This document shows positions 1 through 12,162 of a DNA stretch of 64,000 bases, in pieces. The translations under genes and the position numbers were made by a program. The notes under the pieces were generated by a model. It ran no database searches. It was not told the origin of the DNA and worked only from the letters and a program-made list of their open reading frames with translations. Position 1 is the stretch's first letter. Each line of letters opens with the position of its first letter. The stretch lies in assembly GCA_027922465.2 (NCBI GenBank), contig BQMF02000059.1:496001-560000 (forward strand), written 5' to 3'. This DNA comes from Turritopsis dohrnii. Taxonomy: Eukaryota > Cnidaria > Hydrozoa > Anthoathecata > Oceaniidae.

Positions 1-3000
1 ACTTGACTAATTGATAAACCACCTGAATCAGTTGCAACAATTTTATAGTAGTATGTAAATTGTTTAGCTGCTTCATTATCTGTCAACACACCAGTAAGTA
101 TTTGTTTGCTGGAGTTAAAGAAGATCCAAGAGGTGGAAGGTAATGGACTGCCGTCACTTTGTACGACTTGAATGTGAAGGTTTCTTGTAAGTCCGTCTTC
201 AACATCAAAGAAAGCGTCTTCGGGTATCTTGTAATAAAGTCTGTTGCATCTATTTATCCGAAGAGTTGGTACTTGTTTTAAAATTACAGGTGAAATATTG
301 ATCTTTGGTGGTTGAGTTGTAAAGACAATGGTTGATGTTGGAGACAAGGTAGATGTTGGGTGGCAATATTGCTCATACGAGAATGTCAGTTGGCCTACGT
401 TAATTACCGGATGCATAGCTTGGATGAAAGATGACTTGATGTAATCTCCGCTCCAGAAAAAATATGATCTATATCTTTCAATAGTTTGTAAATCGCATGT
501 CATTGAAGCCGTTTTAAATGTCCATTTCAGAGATAGCAAACCATGCGCTTCCCTTTTAAATTCTAGGATCCGAAGCTGAATAATCTCCGTGATATATTCT
601 TGAATTTTATTAATGGCAATTAGTATAGCATCTAGGTCTTTCTCTTGCGATGGACTTACAATAAACGATAACAAAAAGTAATGCGAGATAGACATCGGTT
701 GGGGCATTTCAAAATGCAGTATTTGGCTAGTGGACAAACCAAAACGGTTGGTGGCAATCAGTTTGTATGAAATTCTGCTTAAATATAAAACTTCATCTTG
801 AACAACACCAGTAAGACTTTGTTCAGTTGCATTGAATTGAAGCCAAGAAGATAAACTAAGTTCACTGTCGTCAATGTTAACTAGCCTCAGATTTAAATTC
901 TTCGTGTAGCCGTCGTTATAATCATAAAACGTTTGTAAAGGGACTTGAAAAACAAATACAGAATATAACTGAGGATACAGTGTCGGTATTGCTTGATAAA
1001 CTATTGGTGGCAAGAAATGTTTTGTGGTAGGTTTCAAAGTGCTTGTAGTAGTAGTTACACATTCTCCTAGAACTGTAACATTAGTCAGTGAAACCATGGG
1101 GTACATTGCCAATATGAATTGTGAATTTATGTAATGTCCATCTGAGAATAATTTTTCCATGATTTGTGCATAGAGTTTTGAAAAACAGTTTTCAATTGTC
1201 AGTCTGTTGTCTTGAAATGCCAATTCGAAGAAATTATTTGGGGGAGATTGCATCGAAAAGCTTTCAAATCCTGTATGGTTTGAAGACGATACTCCATACA
1301 GATACATGTGAAGTTTTGTGCTGAGCTCGTTTAAGCTTTGAGGATAAGTAAAATGAGAAGGGTAGAATGATTGTCCTGATATTACAATCTTAAATGCATC
1401 AATTTTTAGTTCATTCAATCCAAGTAAGGTCATGTGCATGTCCACATAGTATCCTTTACTGTTTGTTGCTCTCAGAATGTATCGAAACGTTTTATGTTTT
1501 GCCTTGCCAAATTCTTCCACCGTCAAAACACCAAGAAGACTTTGATCTGAAAGCAATTGCAGCCAATTAGTTGATAATACCCGAACTTCATTGGTATAAT
1601 GAAGTGACAATTTCAGATTTTTTGTGTAACCGTCGACCGGATCACTAAACGTTGTGGATGGTATTTGATACTTCAATATGTGATTGCTGTTCACTTGCAA
1701 CATAGGAATTGGATTAACAATAGTTGGTACAGGCTTTTGAGTGGTTGTTGGAGGTTTTGTTGTAGTGGGTTTATTACAAGTTCCCTGAACAATTACATTT
1801 GTCACAGAAACTTTTGGATACATAGCTATTATGAACTGTGTATTAATGTTTTGACCATTAGAAAACAGTTTATCCATAATGTCAGTATACGTTGATGTCA
1901 AGCAGGTTTCTTTTGTTAGTCTGTTGTCTTGGAACGTCAATTGAAACAAATTACTTGGCGGTGATTGTATGTGAAAGCTCGAAAACCCTGTTTGGCTTGA
2001 TGAAGACACTCCATACAGATACATGTGAAGTTTTGTACTGAAATCGTTTAAAATTTGAGGATGTGTAAATTGTCTAGAGTAGAATGATTGTCCAGAAATC
2101 ACTACTTTAAAGGCATTGTTTTTTAGTTCATTCAATCCATGTAGAGTCACCTGCATATCCACATAATATCCTTTATTGTTCGTTGCTCTCAGAATATAAC
2201 GAAACGTTTTATGTTTTTCATTGCCAAAATCTTGCACCGTCAAAACACCAAGAAGACTTTGATCGGAAAGCAATTGCAGCCAATCAGTTGATAATACCAG
2301 AACTTCGTTGATATAATGAAGTGATAACTTCAGATTCCTTGTGTAACCGTCTACTGAATCATGAAACGTTGTAGATGGTATTTGGTATTTGAATATGTGA
2401 TTGCTGTTCACTTGCAACATCGGAATTGGATTAACAATAATTGGTACAGGCTTTTGAGTGGTTGTTGGAGGTTTTGTTGTAGTGGGTTTATCACAAGTTC
2501 CCTGAACAATTAAATTTGTCACAGAAACTTTTGGATACATTGCCATTATGAACTGTGTATTGATATGCTGACCATTAGAAAACAGTTTATTCATAACATG
2601 AGTATACGCTGATGTCAAGCAGGTTTCTTTTGTCAGTCTGTTGTCTTGAAACGTCAATTGAAACAGATTACCTGGCGGTGATTGCATCTGAAAGCTCGAA
2701 AACCCTGTTTGGCTTGATGAAGACACTCCATACAGATACATGTGAAGTTTTGTACTAAACTGGTCTAAAATTTGAGGATGTGTAAATTGATTGGAGTAGA
2801 ATGATTGTCCAGAAATCATTATCTTAAATGCATCGTTTTTTAGTTCATTTAATGCAAGAAGAACAATCTGCATGTCAGCATAGTATCCCTTACTGTTAGT
2901 TGCTCTCAGAATATATCGAAACGTTTTATGTTTTTCATTGCCAAAATCCTGTACCATCAGTACACCAAGAAGACTTTGATCTGAAAGCAATTGTAGCCAA

Positions 3001-6000
3001 TTAGTTGATAATACCCGAACTTCATTGGTATAATGAAGCGACAGTTTCAGATTTCTTGTGTAACCGTCGACCGGATCACTAAACGTTGTGGATGGTATTT
3101 GATACTTCAATATGCGATTGCTGTTCACTTGCAACATCGGAATTGGATTAACAATAGTTGGCACAGGCTTTTGAGTGGTTGTTGGAGGTTTTGCTGTAGT
3201 GGTTTTACCACAAGTTCCCTGAACAATTAAATTTGTCACAGAAACTTTTGGATACATAGCCATTATGAACTGTGCATTAATGTTTTGACCATCAGAATAG
3301 AGTTTTTCCATAACATGAGTATAAGCTGATGTCATACAGGTCTCCTTTGTCAGTCTGTTGTCTTGAAACGCCAATTGAAACAAATTACCTGGCGGTGATT
3401 GCATCTGAAAGCTCACAAATCCTGTTTGGCTTGACGAAGATACTCCATACAGATACATATGAAGTTTTGTACTGAACTCGTTTAAAATTTGAGGATGTGT
3501 AAATTGATTAGAGTAAAATGATTGTCCAGAAATCACTATCTTAAAGGCATTGCTTTTTAGCTCATTCAATCCATTTAGAGTCACCTGCATATCCACATAA
3601 TAACCTTTATTGTTCGTTGCTCTCAAAATATAACGAAACGTTTTATGTTTTTCATTGCCAAAATCTTGCACCGTCAAAACACCAAGAAGACTTTGATTTG
3701 AAAGCAATTGCAGCCAATTAGTTGACAATACCAGAACTTCATTGATATAATGAAGTGATAACTTCAGATTCCTTGTGTAACCATCTACTGGATCATGAAA
3801 CGTTGTAGATGGTATTTGGTATTTGAATATGTGATTGCTGTTCACTTGCAACATCGGAATTGGATTAACAATAATTGGTACAGGCTTTTGAGTGGTTGTT
3901 GGAGGTTTTGTTGTAGTGGGTTTATCACAAGTTCCCTGAACAATTAAATTTGTCACAGAAACTTTTGGATACATTGCGATTATGAACTGTGTATTAATGT
4001 TTTGATTATCATCAGAAAACAGTTTATTCATAACATGAGTATAAGCTGATGTCAAGCAGGTTTCTTTTGTCAGTCTGTTGTCTTGAAACGTCAACTGAAA
4101 CAAATTACCGGGTGAAGATTGCATCTGAAAGCTCGAAAACCCTGTTTGGCTTGATGAAGACACTCCATACAGATACATGTGAAGTTTTGTACTGAAATCG
4201 TTCAAGATTTGTGGATTCGTTACATGAGTTGAATAGAGTGATTTCCCTGAAATCACTATCTTCAATGCATCGCCTTTTAACTCATTCAACCCAACGAGAT
4301 TGAGCTGCATGTCCACATGGTAGCCTTTACTGTTTGAAGCCCTTAAAACATACACAAATGTTTTATGATTTTCGTCGCCAACGTCCTTTGAGGTCAGAAC
4401 ACCAAATAAATTTTGTCCTGGAAGTAATTGCAACCAGTTTGAATGTGACACAAGTACCTGATTTTGATAATGAAGAGATAGTTTTAAATTTCTAGTTGTT
4501 CCATCAACTTGATCGTAAAATGCTGTCACTGGCACATGATATTGAAACACGGTGCTTGTTTTAGCATTCAATAAAGGTATTGGTGTCAAAATGATAGGCT
4601 TCATGGTAGATGGTGTAGTTGTTAATGGATATCCTTTGCATATTCCAAAATTTTCTATCTGTATATTTGCTATTGTAAAATCAGGCAAAAAGGTATTTGA
4701 AAATGTCGGTATTATGTTTTCTTCCTGGTCTAAAATTCTAGATTTTATCTCATTGATGCTTGTAATATCACATTCATTACTTAAGGTGACTCGATCGTAA
4801 ACCAATGATATTCCTACTTCTCCGTTTGTTTCTCTTGTAAACAATTTTATTTCCAAATTGTTTCTCATTCCCATAAATCTGTTATACTTTTGTAAAAACA
4901 TGGTGAAAACCTGCAAATCATTCATGACCAAACTGTAGTGTTCTTCACCACTAACCTTGACAGTCATACCTCCAATAGGGATTCTATCACGGCTGCATTC
5001 GATTGTTATCGTTAAACCAACACTTTTCAAGTGAGAGTTAGTCGCAATCAACAAAAATTTGAAAAGTTTTTTGGGTTCATTTTCAAGTACATCAATATAT
5101 AACGACGCATACATTTCCTGGGCACCTTTATTAAACTGTATCCAAGAGTTTCCAAGAAGGCTAGAACCATCCATGTTGACCATAGACAGGGATAGATATG
5201 GTGTATAACCATCACTGTTATCATAAAACGTATTGTAAGGAATGGTGTATTTGAAATAAGCGTTTGCAGATATTTTTAGCAAAGGTATTGTATTTATGAT
5301 ACTTGGTTTGGTAGTAATAGCAACGGATGAAGAAGGTAGCTGAGTGGTCACAGTGGATTTATCACAATTTACATTTATCGACGCAGTTATATCTTTGATA
5401 ATGTATTGAGGAGCAAAGTAACCAGCAAACTTTGAGTTAACCATCCCATTTGAAAGCACAACTTTTGATGACAGCGATTCCACGGCTGTTTTCGGACAGC
5501 TCGTTTCAGTGGTTATGGTGCAGTTCGTCCAAGCGAATGTTACATAGTTTTCTTTGGTATCTCTTGAGAATGATAAGATATTCACCCACGAGAATTTTGC
5601 TTCACCAAAGTAACTCGATATCTTCAGCAATAGCAGCAACTGTTCATTGATATCGGGAGCAGTTGGATCATAGAAAGCACTGACAGTCATTGCAATGGTA
5701 TAAAAGATTGTTGGCTGCTTTTTGGGCAGATTTATGAAAAATAATAATGAAGTTCTTAAACCTCTTGAATTCCTTGCCACTAAGTTATATTCCATACGTT
5801 TTCCTCTTGCAGTTACATAGTCACTCACTTTGAGAAAACCGTAAAGCACTTGTATGTTCTCATCAAGTTGCAACCAGGAATCACGTGTAACAGGCTGATA
5901 AAACTTCGTGTGTAGTGATAGAGTGACATTTCTTGTATTACCATCGATTTTGTCGTAGAATAGATCCTCCGGAATTGGATACACAAAAAAATCGCAAAAT

Positions 6001-9000
6001 GTGGCCATAAAAGGTCCGATGTTGAATTTCGCAGTGGGTGCTGATGGATCTATCAAAGATGTTGTCTTAATTTCTTTTGATGTTGTCGGTTTAATCACTG
6101 TTGAAACATGTATGGTCCCAAATGGAGCACTGTTGATTGAAAGTGAAAAGGAACTTGAAATGGTTGGGGTTGGTGTTAGCGAGATTTCATCATCTTTCAT
6201 GAAATATCTTCCTTCAATATTCGTTATAAATGGTGACATGAACACTTTAAACTGGTTTGATACAACGTTGCCATCAAACAACTTGTTCTTCATCATCAAA
6301 AAGGTTGTATTATTTCTTCCATATTCATAAAAATGCACATCAGTCCATTGGATTTTGATGTTTTGTGGATAAACGCCCTGTCGCTCAAATAAAATTATCC
6401 CTATTTGACTCATATCTTCATTGCCGTAAACAAACTGAGTAAGTTTAATCAGAATCTGTTGCAAAAGTGCTCCATTTGATATTGATGAGCTGAAATATGT
6501 CAGGAAGCGCATTTGAAACCAGACATAAGGTAGAAGGTTACTATCACTTGTTTTCACCTCAAAGGAAATAACAGCTTTCATGCCGCTGGAATCAGCCGCT
6601 TCTAATCGGTAGTATAATGAACCTATCACATTTGTATAGACTATTTGGTATATATAGATTGCCTTTCCATGTAGGAAAAGTAACACGCTGTTGCTAAGAC
6701 TCGTTTTTGCCAACTTCATGTTGTCAAGAAATCCATCTTCGGCATCATAAAATGTGTTTTGTGGTATCCGGTAAATAATTAATCTGTTACTCGGAATGTT
6801 TAGCACGGGAATAGGGCATAGGACAATCGGTGGAGAATTACTCGAGCAAAGTTGCAAGTCAACTGTTAAACCAAGGAATTTAAAATTCGGTAAGTAAACA
6901 CTCGCTGAGGTGGATGCCCTGACTCGAAAAAGCTCTGTTTTAATTGCATTGACGTCACAAGGGGTACAGGTAATCGATTGATCCGAAAGCGATAATGTGA
7001 ACGTATTCTTTACGGATAGAAGGTTTTGGAATTTGGTTACAAGTATCTTTTCTAACTTAGTGTCATTAAATTGAGATCGCACGATGTTTAGCAAGTCAAT
7101 GAGCACGTGTATATAAGGTGTATTGACATCCATTTTACTTTCGGCTATGAGAGCAAAATGATGGCATGGAGGATGTTTTATTACATTTTCCACTATCAAG
7201 CGAAGATTCATAGTGGATGTCGCATTGCAGCTATCCTTAGCGATCAGTAAGAAATGATATCCCTCAGTTGGTTGGTGAATCAATGTGTCATAAGTTGCCC
7301 ATGTATAAATAAACTGCAACACTGAACTATATTGTAACCAATCAGATTGCATGATGTTTCTGCCTGACGCCCATTTCATATCCACTTGTAGACGTCGCAT
7401 ATTTCCGTTTTCCGCGTCAGAAAATAAATCATCTGACAAGACAATGTGATTAAATTGATTTGGGAGAATCTTTAATTTGATCTGACGTGCTTTTGGCAAT
7501 GGGTTGGTGTTTTGTTCACAATTTTGCGACAATGGGTTAGGCAAATTTAAATTTTGTAACGCAAAGAAGGGAAGGTTTCTTCTTACCCTGGATGGTGGAT
7601 CTTTCCGAACCTGAATTTTGTCGTCATTTAAAGACACATACTGATTTAGATAACAATTCTGTACTCTGCTGGAGGTATTTTGAATAACTGCCATTGCAAT
7701 TATTTCTATATAAGTTTGGTGCTTTAGTGCTTCTGTTAAATCAAACAAAAATGTTGGGCAGTTTTGATCAAAACTTATCACCAGATTGTCCTTCTTTCTA
7801 TCAATTTTTTGATATTCGTGAATGATAGTTCCAGCAGGAAGAACATTGTTATGAATATGATATTCAACCGAAAAACGGTCAATAACATCAACGAATCTCA
7901 AGATATTGCCAAAATCAAGTGAATTGATTCTTCGATGTAGGGATAAATGCAAAAAGTATTGAGCAGGATTTTTTTCATTAATGAGTTTGATAACCAATCG
8001 ATGATTTAGGTGTATTGACCCAGATGTTATCGCAATATCAGCATATGTTTCCTTTAGGTAGTTTGGAATTAAAAATGGCATAGCAACCAGCAGGTCCAAG
8101 GCGGGATCATATCGTAACCAGAATGGTTGAGCAAACAAATCCTAAAAATAAAGTCTTTTACTTCATAATTTATTTGCAGTAGTTACTTTAGAAGAAGGAA
8201 TCACCTTAAGTTGTATTCAGTTCGCATGAAATCCCCTGTAAGTTGAGCTCAAAAGAAAGTTGAGCTCAAAACAGATTCTTATGGTCCAATTTATGCAAGA
8301 AGTAAGTGTTTTGATTACTAGTATATGAATTTGTCTGACCACAGTAATGAGAACAAACAATGAACATATTGCAAGAATGAAAATAAGTTTGTTTTCTGAA
8401 ATCCAAGGATGTCAATGACACAGTGATTTGGTTGATGATGGTTAGATGTGATGTGATGTGGTTAGATATGACAATGTATCCAAACACAGTTTTCTATAAA
8501 TGCTATCATCACAAACATCATATGCTTCATTTACAATCTGAATATCTAATTTATTTTCTTTGTTTATTCGTTTCTAGTTAGGCAGTTTATCAAACAAAAA
8601 ATAACAACTGGCTATATAGGTAATTTTTATACTACAAACGAACATGGAATCGACATGCAGTACTAAGGGCTGTTTAAATGGAAAACACCGTCCTTTTTAG
8701 CCTGCACAAAAAGTCTTTCGAGTGGCTTTCGTTCCGATGTTACAAAGAAACATGCGATACGACAAAGTAGGCCGAAATTGTATATTGTATATTTCGTTTG
8801 AAATACGCTTGCAATTTGAAATCTTCTCGTTTCAGTGTTGAAGGTAATGAACTGTTACATGTAGAGTTGAAGGTTGCAATATGCTGATGTCATCAGAAAT
8901 GATCTGGGAACGAGCAGCTGTTTATTATTAACAAATTAGTTGCTCTATCGTTATTAGGCTGGTGTCTGTGCCACAAAAACTGGTCATGCCCGCTGTACAA

Positions 9001-12000
9001 CTCGCAAACCACAGTTTCCATGCAGAAATCCTCGAGTTAAATATTATTGGTAGCAGAACCAAAAAGTTCCCAATCATAACCTGGTCCCTTTGTTTGCAAA
9101 TTGGGTGTAAAGTTCCAGTTTACCGGGCCTATCGTTTTGTTTCGTATGTGAAGGATTCTAATTGTTATGTTCTAGTGCATATTTTACAGATTTGTCTCTC
9201 TGTGGCGCTTCCAATTGAAATATGATTATACTTCAGGTCTGTAAAATAATATGGGTGAAAAAACTATAGATGCTAACTTTAGCTATGATAAATAATTGTT
9301 CACCACGTTGTTAGGGGGTAGCTTTAAGATGAAATGCTTTCTTCATTTTCCTAGGAACAATTATGAAGAAACAGTAAACAAAATATCGCAGAAGACCTTT
9401 GATACTTTTTTAAATGCACATGAACAGTGGTTAGCATCACCAGAGGAACTGGTTCAGCCGTGTCATCACCAGGTTTGTTGTTTATCCATTCTCTCCTCTC
9501 TTTAAATATAACTGTCGAAAAATACGAAAGCCTAAACAGTAGCACTGCTTAACGAGGGTTAGGCACACAAAAATCAGTATAATTGAAACAAACCAAAGAA
9601 AGGTTAAACAATCCTCAGAGTAACTAGCTGTCGTATATAATATAATTAGAAAAAAGGTAATGGAAAATATATAATTAAACAATCTTGTAACTATATTAAA
9701 GGCTAAGACTGAATTTTAGTGAATGTAAATATGTTTTTTGCATCGAATTCACAGATGTGTTTAAAAGTTTCTGGTAGATTAAGACATTGATCACATAGAA
9801 TAAAACTAGGATCTGGCATTTTAGAAGAGGTTTGCATCATTTGCGAAAAGGGGAGTCATATATTAAGTCAGACTGCTTTCAATTAGGTGTCAATTATTAT
9901 AAAAGTTTCTCCAGAGGTTTTAAAGAATATATTTTCTCATTGAGTTTTCATGTGTGTATACCTTTGAAATGGGCAAACATCTTTGGGATCAGAGGAAAGA
10001 AAAACATACCACTTAGTAAAGGCTATGACATCAGATGATTGGCAGCTAAGAGATGTAGCAAGACTTAAAATGACCATGATGTTTTATTATGTAGAAGTTC
10101 ATCATCGAAGTGTTATAAGAAAGATGTGTATTCAGTTCGCAGAAGTAAAAACAATAGTGTTGTAATTACATTGATGAAGGAGTAATCAAATTGACTGAGA
10201 CTGTCACGCTGAAAGAACTGTATGATGAGTTTGTCAGAATAGTTAGAGAAAATAAGGGTTTAAATGCCAGGAATTATAATAGATGGAGAGTCAAGCCGAA
10301 GATAAAGTCAAAGTTTAAAGAGAAACTATGTTTTCATGATCCACCTGAAAAAAGTCATTTGGTGTCATGACAGATCATTGAAGAGTATGCTAGAATGAAA
10401 GGTAGCAATGAAAGTGACACAGAAAGTGCATGTGAATTTCAACAAGAAGAATATTTCAGTCTGTCAAGCAGCCTCAAATTCATGCAGTTCAGCTTAAGAA
10501 ATCAAAAAAAAAAAAGAAATTCCAGAAATGAGTTGTTCGTGGCCACCCAAATCATCATAGCTGGCATTAAAGGATTGTTTGAATCCTCCTAAACTTTTAA
10601 ATCATTTGTCTTGGTGTCTTGATCTTTCTGATGACCCTACATTAGATGATATGTGGACGTTAAGGACGAGTTTACACCAAAAGTTTTTATTGTCACCCAA
10701 ATATGATATTTTCATGATCATAGGACAAAAACGCTGTTATCTTTAAGCATGGGAACAAGGCAGATAGTAGGCTCTAAATTGCCTAATTACTTGAATTAAA
10801 TGGAATTATTTTTATTGTCCTCTCCTGTTCACTTTGATTTTCCTAGTTTCTGGTTCATATGAAGGCAAAAATTTGGTGAGCAACAAACAACCACACACCT
10901 CCTGCTGAAAAGGTGGTAAAATCCGATAGCCGTCTTTGTTCCATAAATAGTCTACAATACATTTTCAGATATATGTTTTGTAGGAAACTTTATTCTGCAT
11001 AAAATTTCCTATACAACGATATATAAAAAAAGTTTTTTTCCGCCATTTTGAAGTTTTTCTTCTTCTTATGACGTCACAAAATCTTTTTTGGGTTATTACG
11101 TCATAACGGACCAGCGAATTTATGGGAACCTTTTTGTTTCAGAGCCACTATACACCCCTTAACATTATCCCAGCATAAAAGTGTGGTCTGCAAGTTGTAC
11201 AGCGGAATATTTTTTCTGAGCATCTTTTTGTTACGCAGACACCGGCCTATATATTTCGTAAGAAAACTGCTGACACACTTTTTTCTCGACCTTATGATTA
11301 TCTTTGATGTGAACGAATAACATCATGGTTATACGAGATCCAACATCACTGCATCACCATTTTATCATATAACGTGAAACTGAGAAGCAATTGTTAATAG
11401 CAAGATCTTGTTAAAACAAGGGTGCAATTTCTTCCAGAGGCAACCTATAGTTTTTTAAAGTAACAATTGAAATCCTTACAACCATTTACGGCTGATCAGT
11501 ACCGAGGTCATCCCATATGTTTGAGATTTATATTTAGGAATTGAAAATTTATTGCTATTTCTACAAAGAAATGCCAGCTCCTTCCTTTTACACTAGTTGA
11601 CGATGGTTTTTGCATCGTTTACAAAGACAAACTATACATCAAAAAATTATATTTCACCAAATATACTTTTGTGAACTTATAATATTTCAGATTGGAAAGG
11701 AGCCGATGGATGTTATGACGTAGTTTCTTCTACTTTATCTATTTTAACATCATTTTAAATTTTAAATAAAATTCTAAAAAACGAAACTTTCCAACAAAGT
11801 CATTGATGTCTGAATCACTGAAAAAAGTCTATAAAAAAAACGCAGTCACTTACAAAATCGGTTTTTGGAAACTTTAGCTTTCCAAGCTGAATGTGAAGTT
11901 TTCCCCGATCCATGATAAATTCCGATTTTCTCCAATAGTTGTGCGTGGAATTTTCATGCGCAATCCGATTTCTAAGCTCTCTTTGCGCATACAATTCGAC

Positions 12001-12162
12001 ACTTGCTTTGATCATGTGCTCAAAAACATTATCAGTGGAATAGTGTTGATAACGTGATGTGTTGTTTTCAATATTATCATGATGAGATTCTTGGGTCAAT
12101 GGAATACTGTCTACTAATCCAGCAAAACACCAATAAGAAATGATTAACACGTAAAGATACAT
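1..12162 (-). CDS. Giant dystroglycan-like protein, 5' part (partial, runs off the left edge)
   Basis: Exon 1 is 12,162-11,854. It starts at the ATG at 12,162 with a hydrophobic signal peptide (MYLYVLIISYWCFAGLVDS) and ends at a GTAAGT donor at 11,853, in phase 0. Exon 2 starts at 8,141 after a pyrimidine-rich AG acceptor, also in phase 0. It stays in one frame to base 1: I checked the phase at eleven points spread over its length. At least about 2,816 residues are visible. About eleven repeats carry the dystroglycan-type cadherin-like (CADG) signature: a Phe-x-Asp pair, then D/E-D-G-x-T-R-N-L-x-L, then a W-L-Q motif. The aspartates lie near 197, 914, 1,634, 2,351, 3,068, 3,785, 4,505, 5,213, 5,945, 6,737 and about 7,412. 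Each CADG is followed by about 110 residues that look like the SEA-like second domain of alpha-dystroglycan. In dystroglycan these domains act outside the cell in binding the matrix; a similar adhesive role here is inferred. No transmembrane end is visible because the 3' end lies outside the window. Confidence 0.8.
1000..4640 (-). repeat. Tandem coding modules of about 717 bp inside the dystroglycan-like exon
   Basis: Equivalent Asp codons sit at 1,634, 2,351, 3,068 and 3,785 (exactly 717 bp apart), then 4,505 (720). Neighbouring copies are very similar at the DNA level, including whole unchanged stretches, while modules upstream (5,213 onward) and downstream (914, 197) are much more divergent. 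Each near-identical copy ends in a Thr/Pro linker of the type TTTKPPTTTQKP. The pattern indicates recent in-frame tandem duplication or homogenisation of one exon segment. Confidence 0.9.
8142..11853 (-). other. Intron 1 of the dystroglycan-like gene
   Basis: The donor GTAAGT is at 11,853 and the acceptor is a T-rich tract ending in AG at 8,143-8,142. The phase is 0 on both sides. The intron is 3.7 kb and most of it is one decayed inverted-repeat transposon (8,957-11,248). The rest is AT-rich with nothing recognised. Confidence 0.75.
8957..11248. mobile_element. Decayed DNA transposon, family A copy 1
   Basis: The left end, AGGCTGGTGTCTGTG..., matches the reverse complement of the right end, ...CAGACACCGGCCT. 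The match continues patchily for about 60 bp through a shared block around CCGCTGTACAACT. Internal fragments look like broken coding sequence: about 9,300-9,480, and about 10,186-10,370, where a frame reads ...LKELYDEFVRIVREN.... A related copy lies at 44,044-47,034. The superfamily is not recognised. A TA or TWA target site is possible from the flanks. It sits inside the intron of the dystroglycan-like gene. Confidence 0.7.

Noticed and set aside
1665..6330. Plus-strand ORFs of 65-109 codons in the first 8 kb
   Set aside because: They are antisense shadows of the minus-strand dystroglycan-like exon and repeat with its modules.
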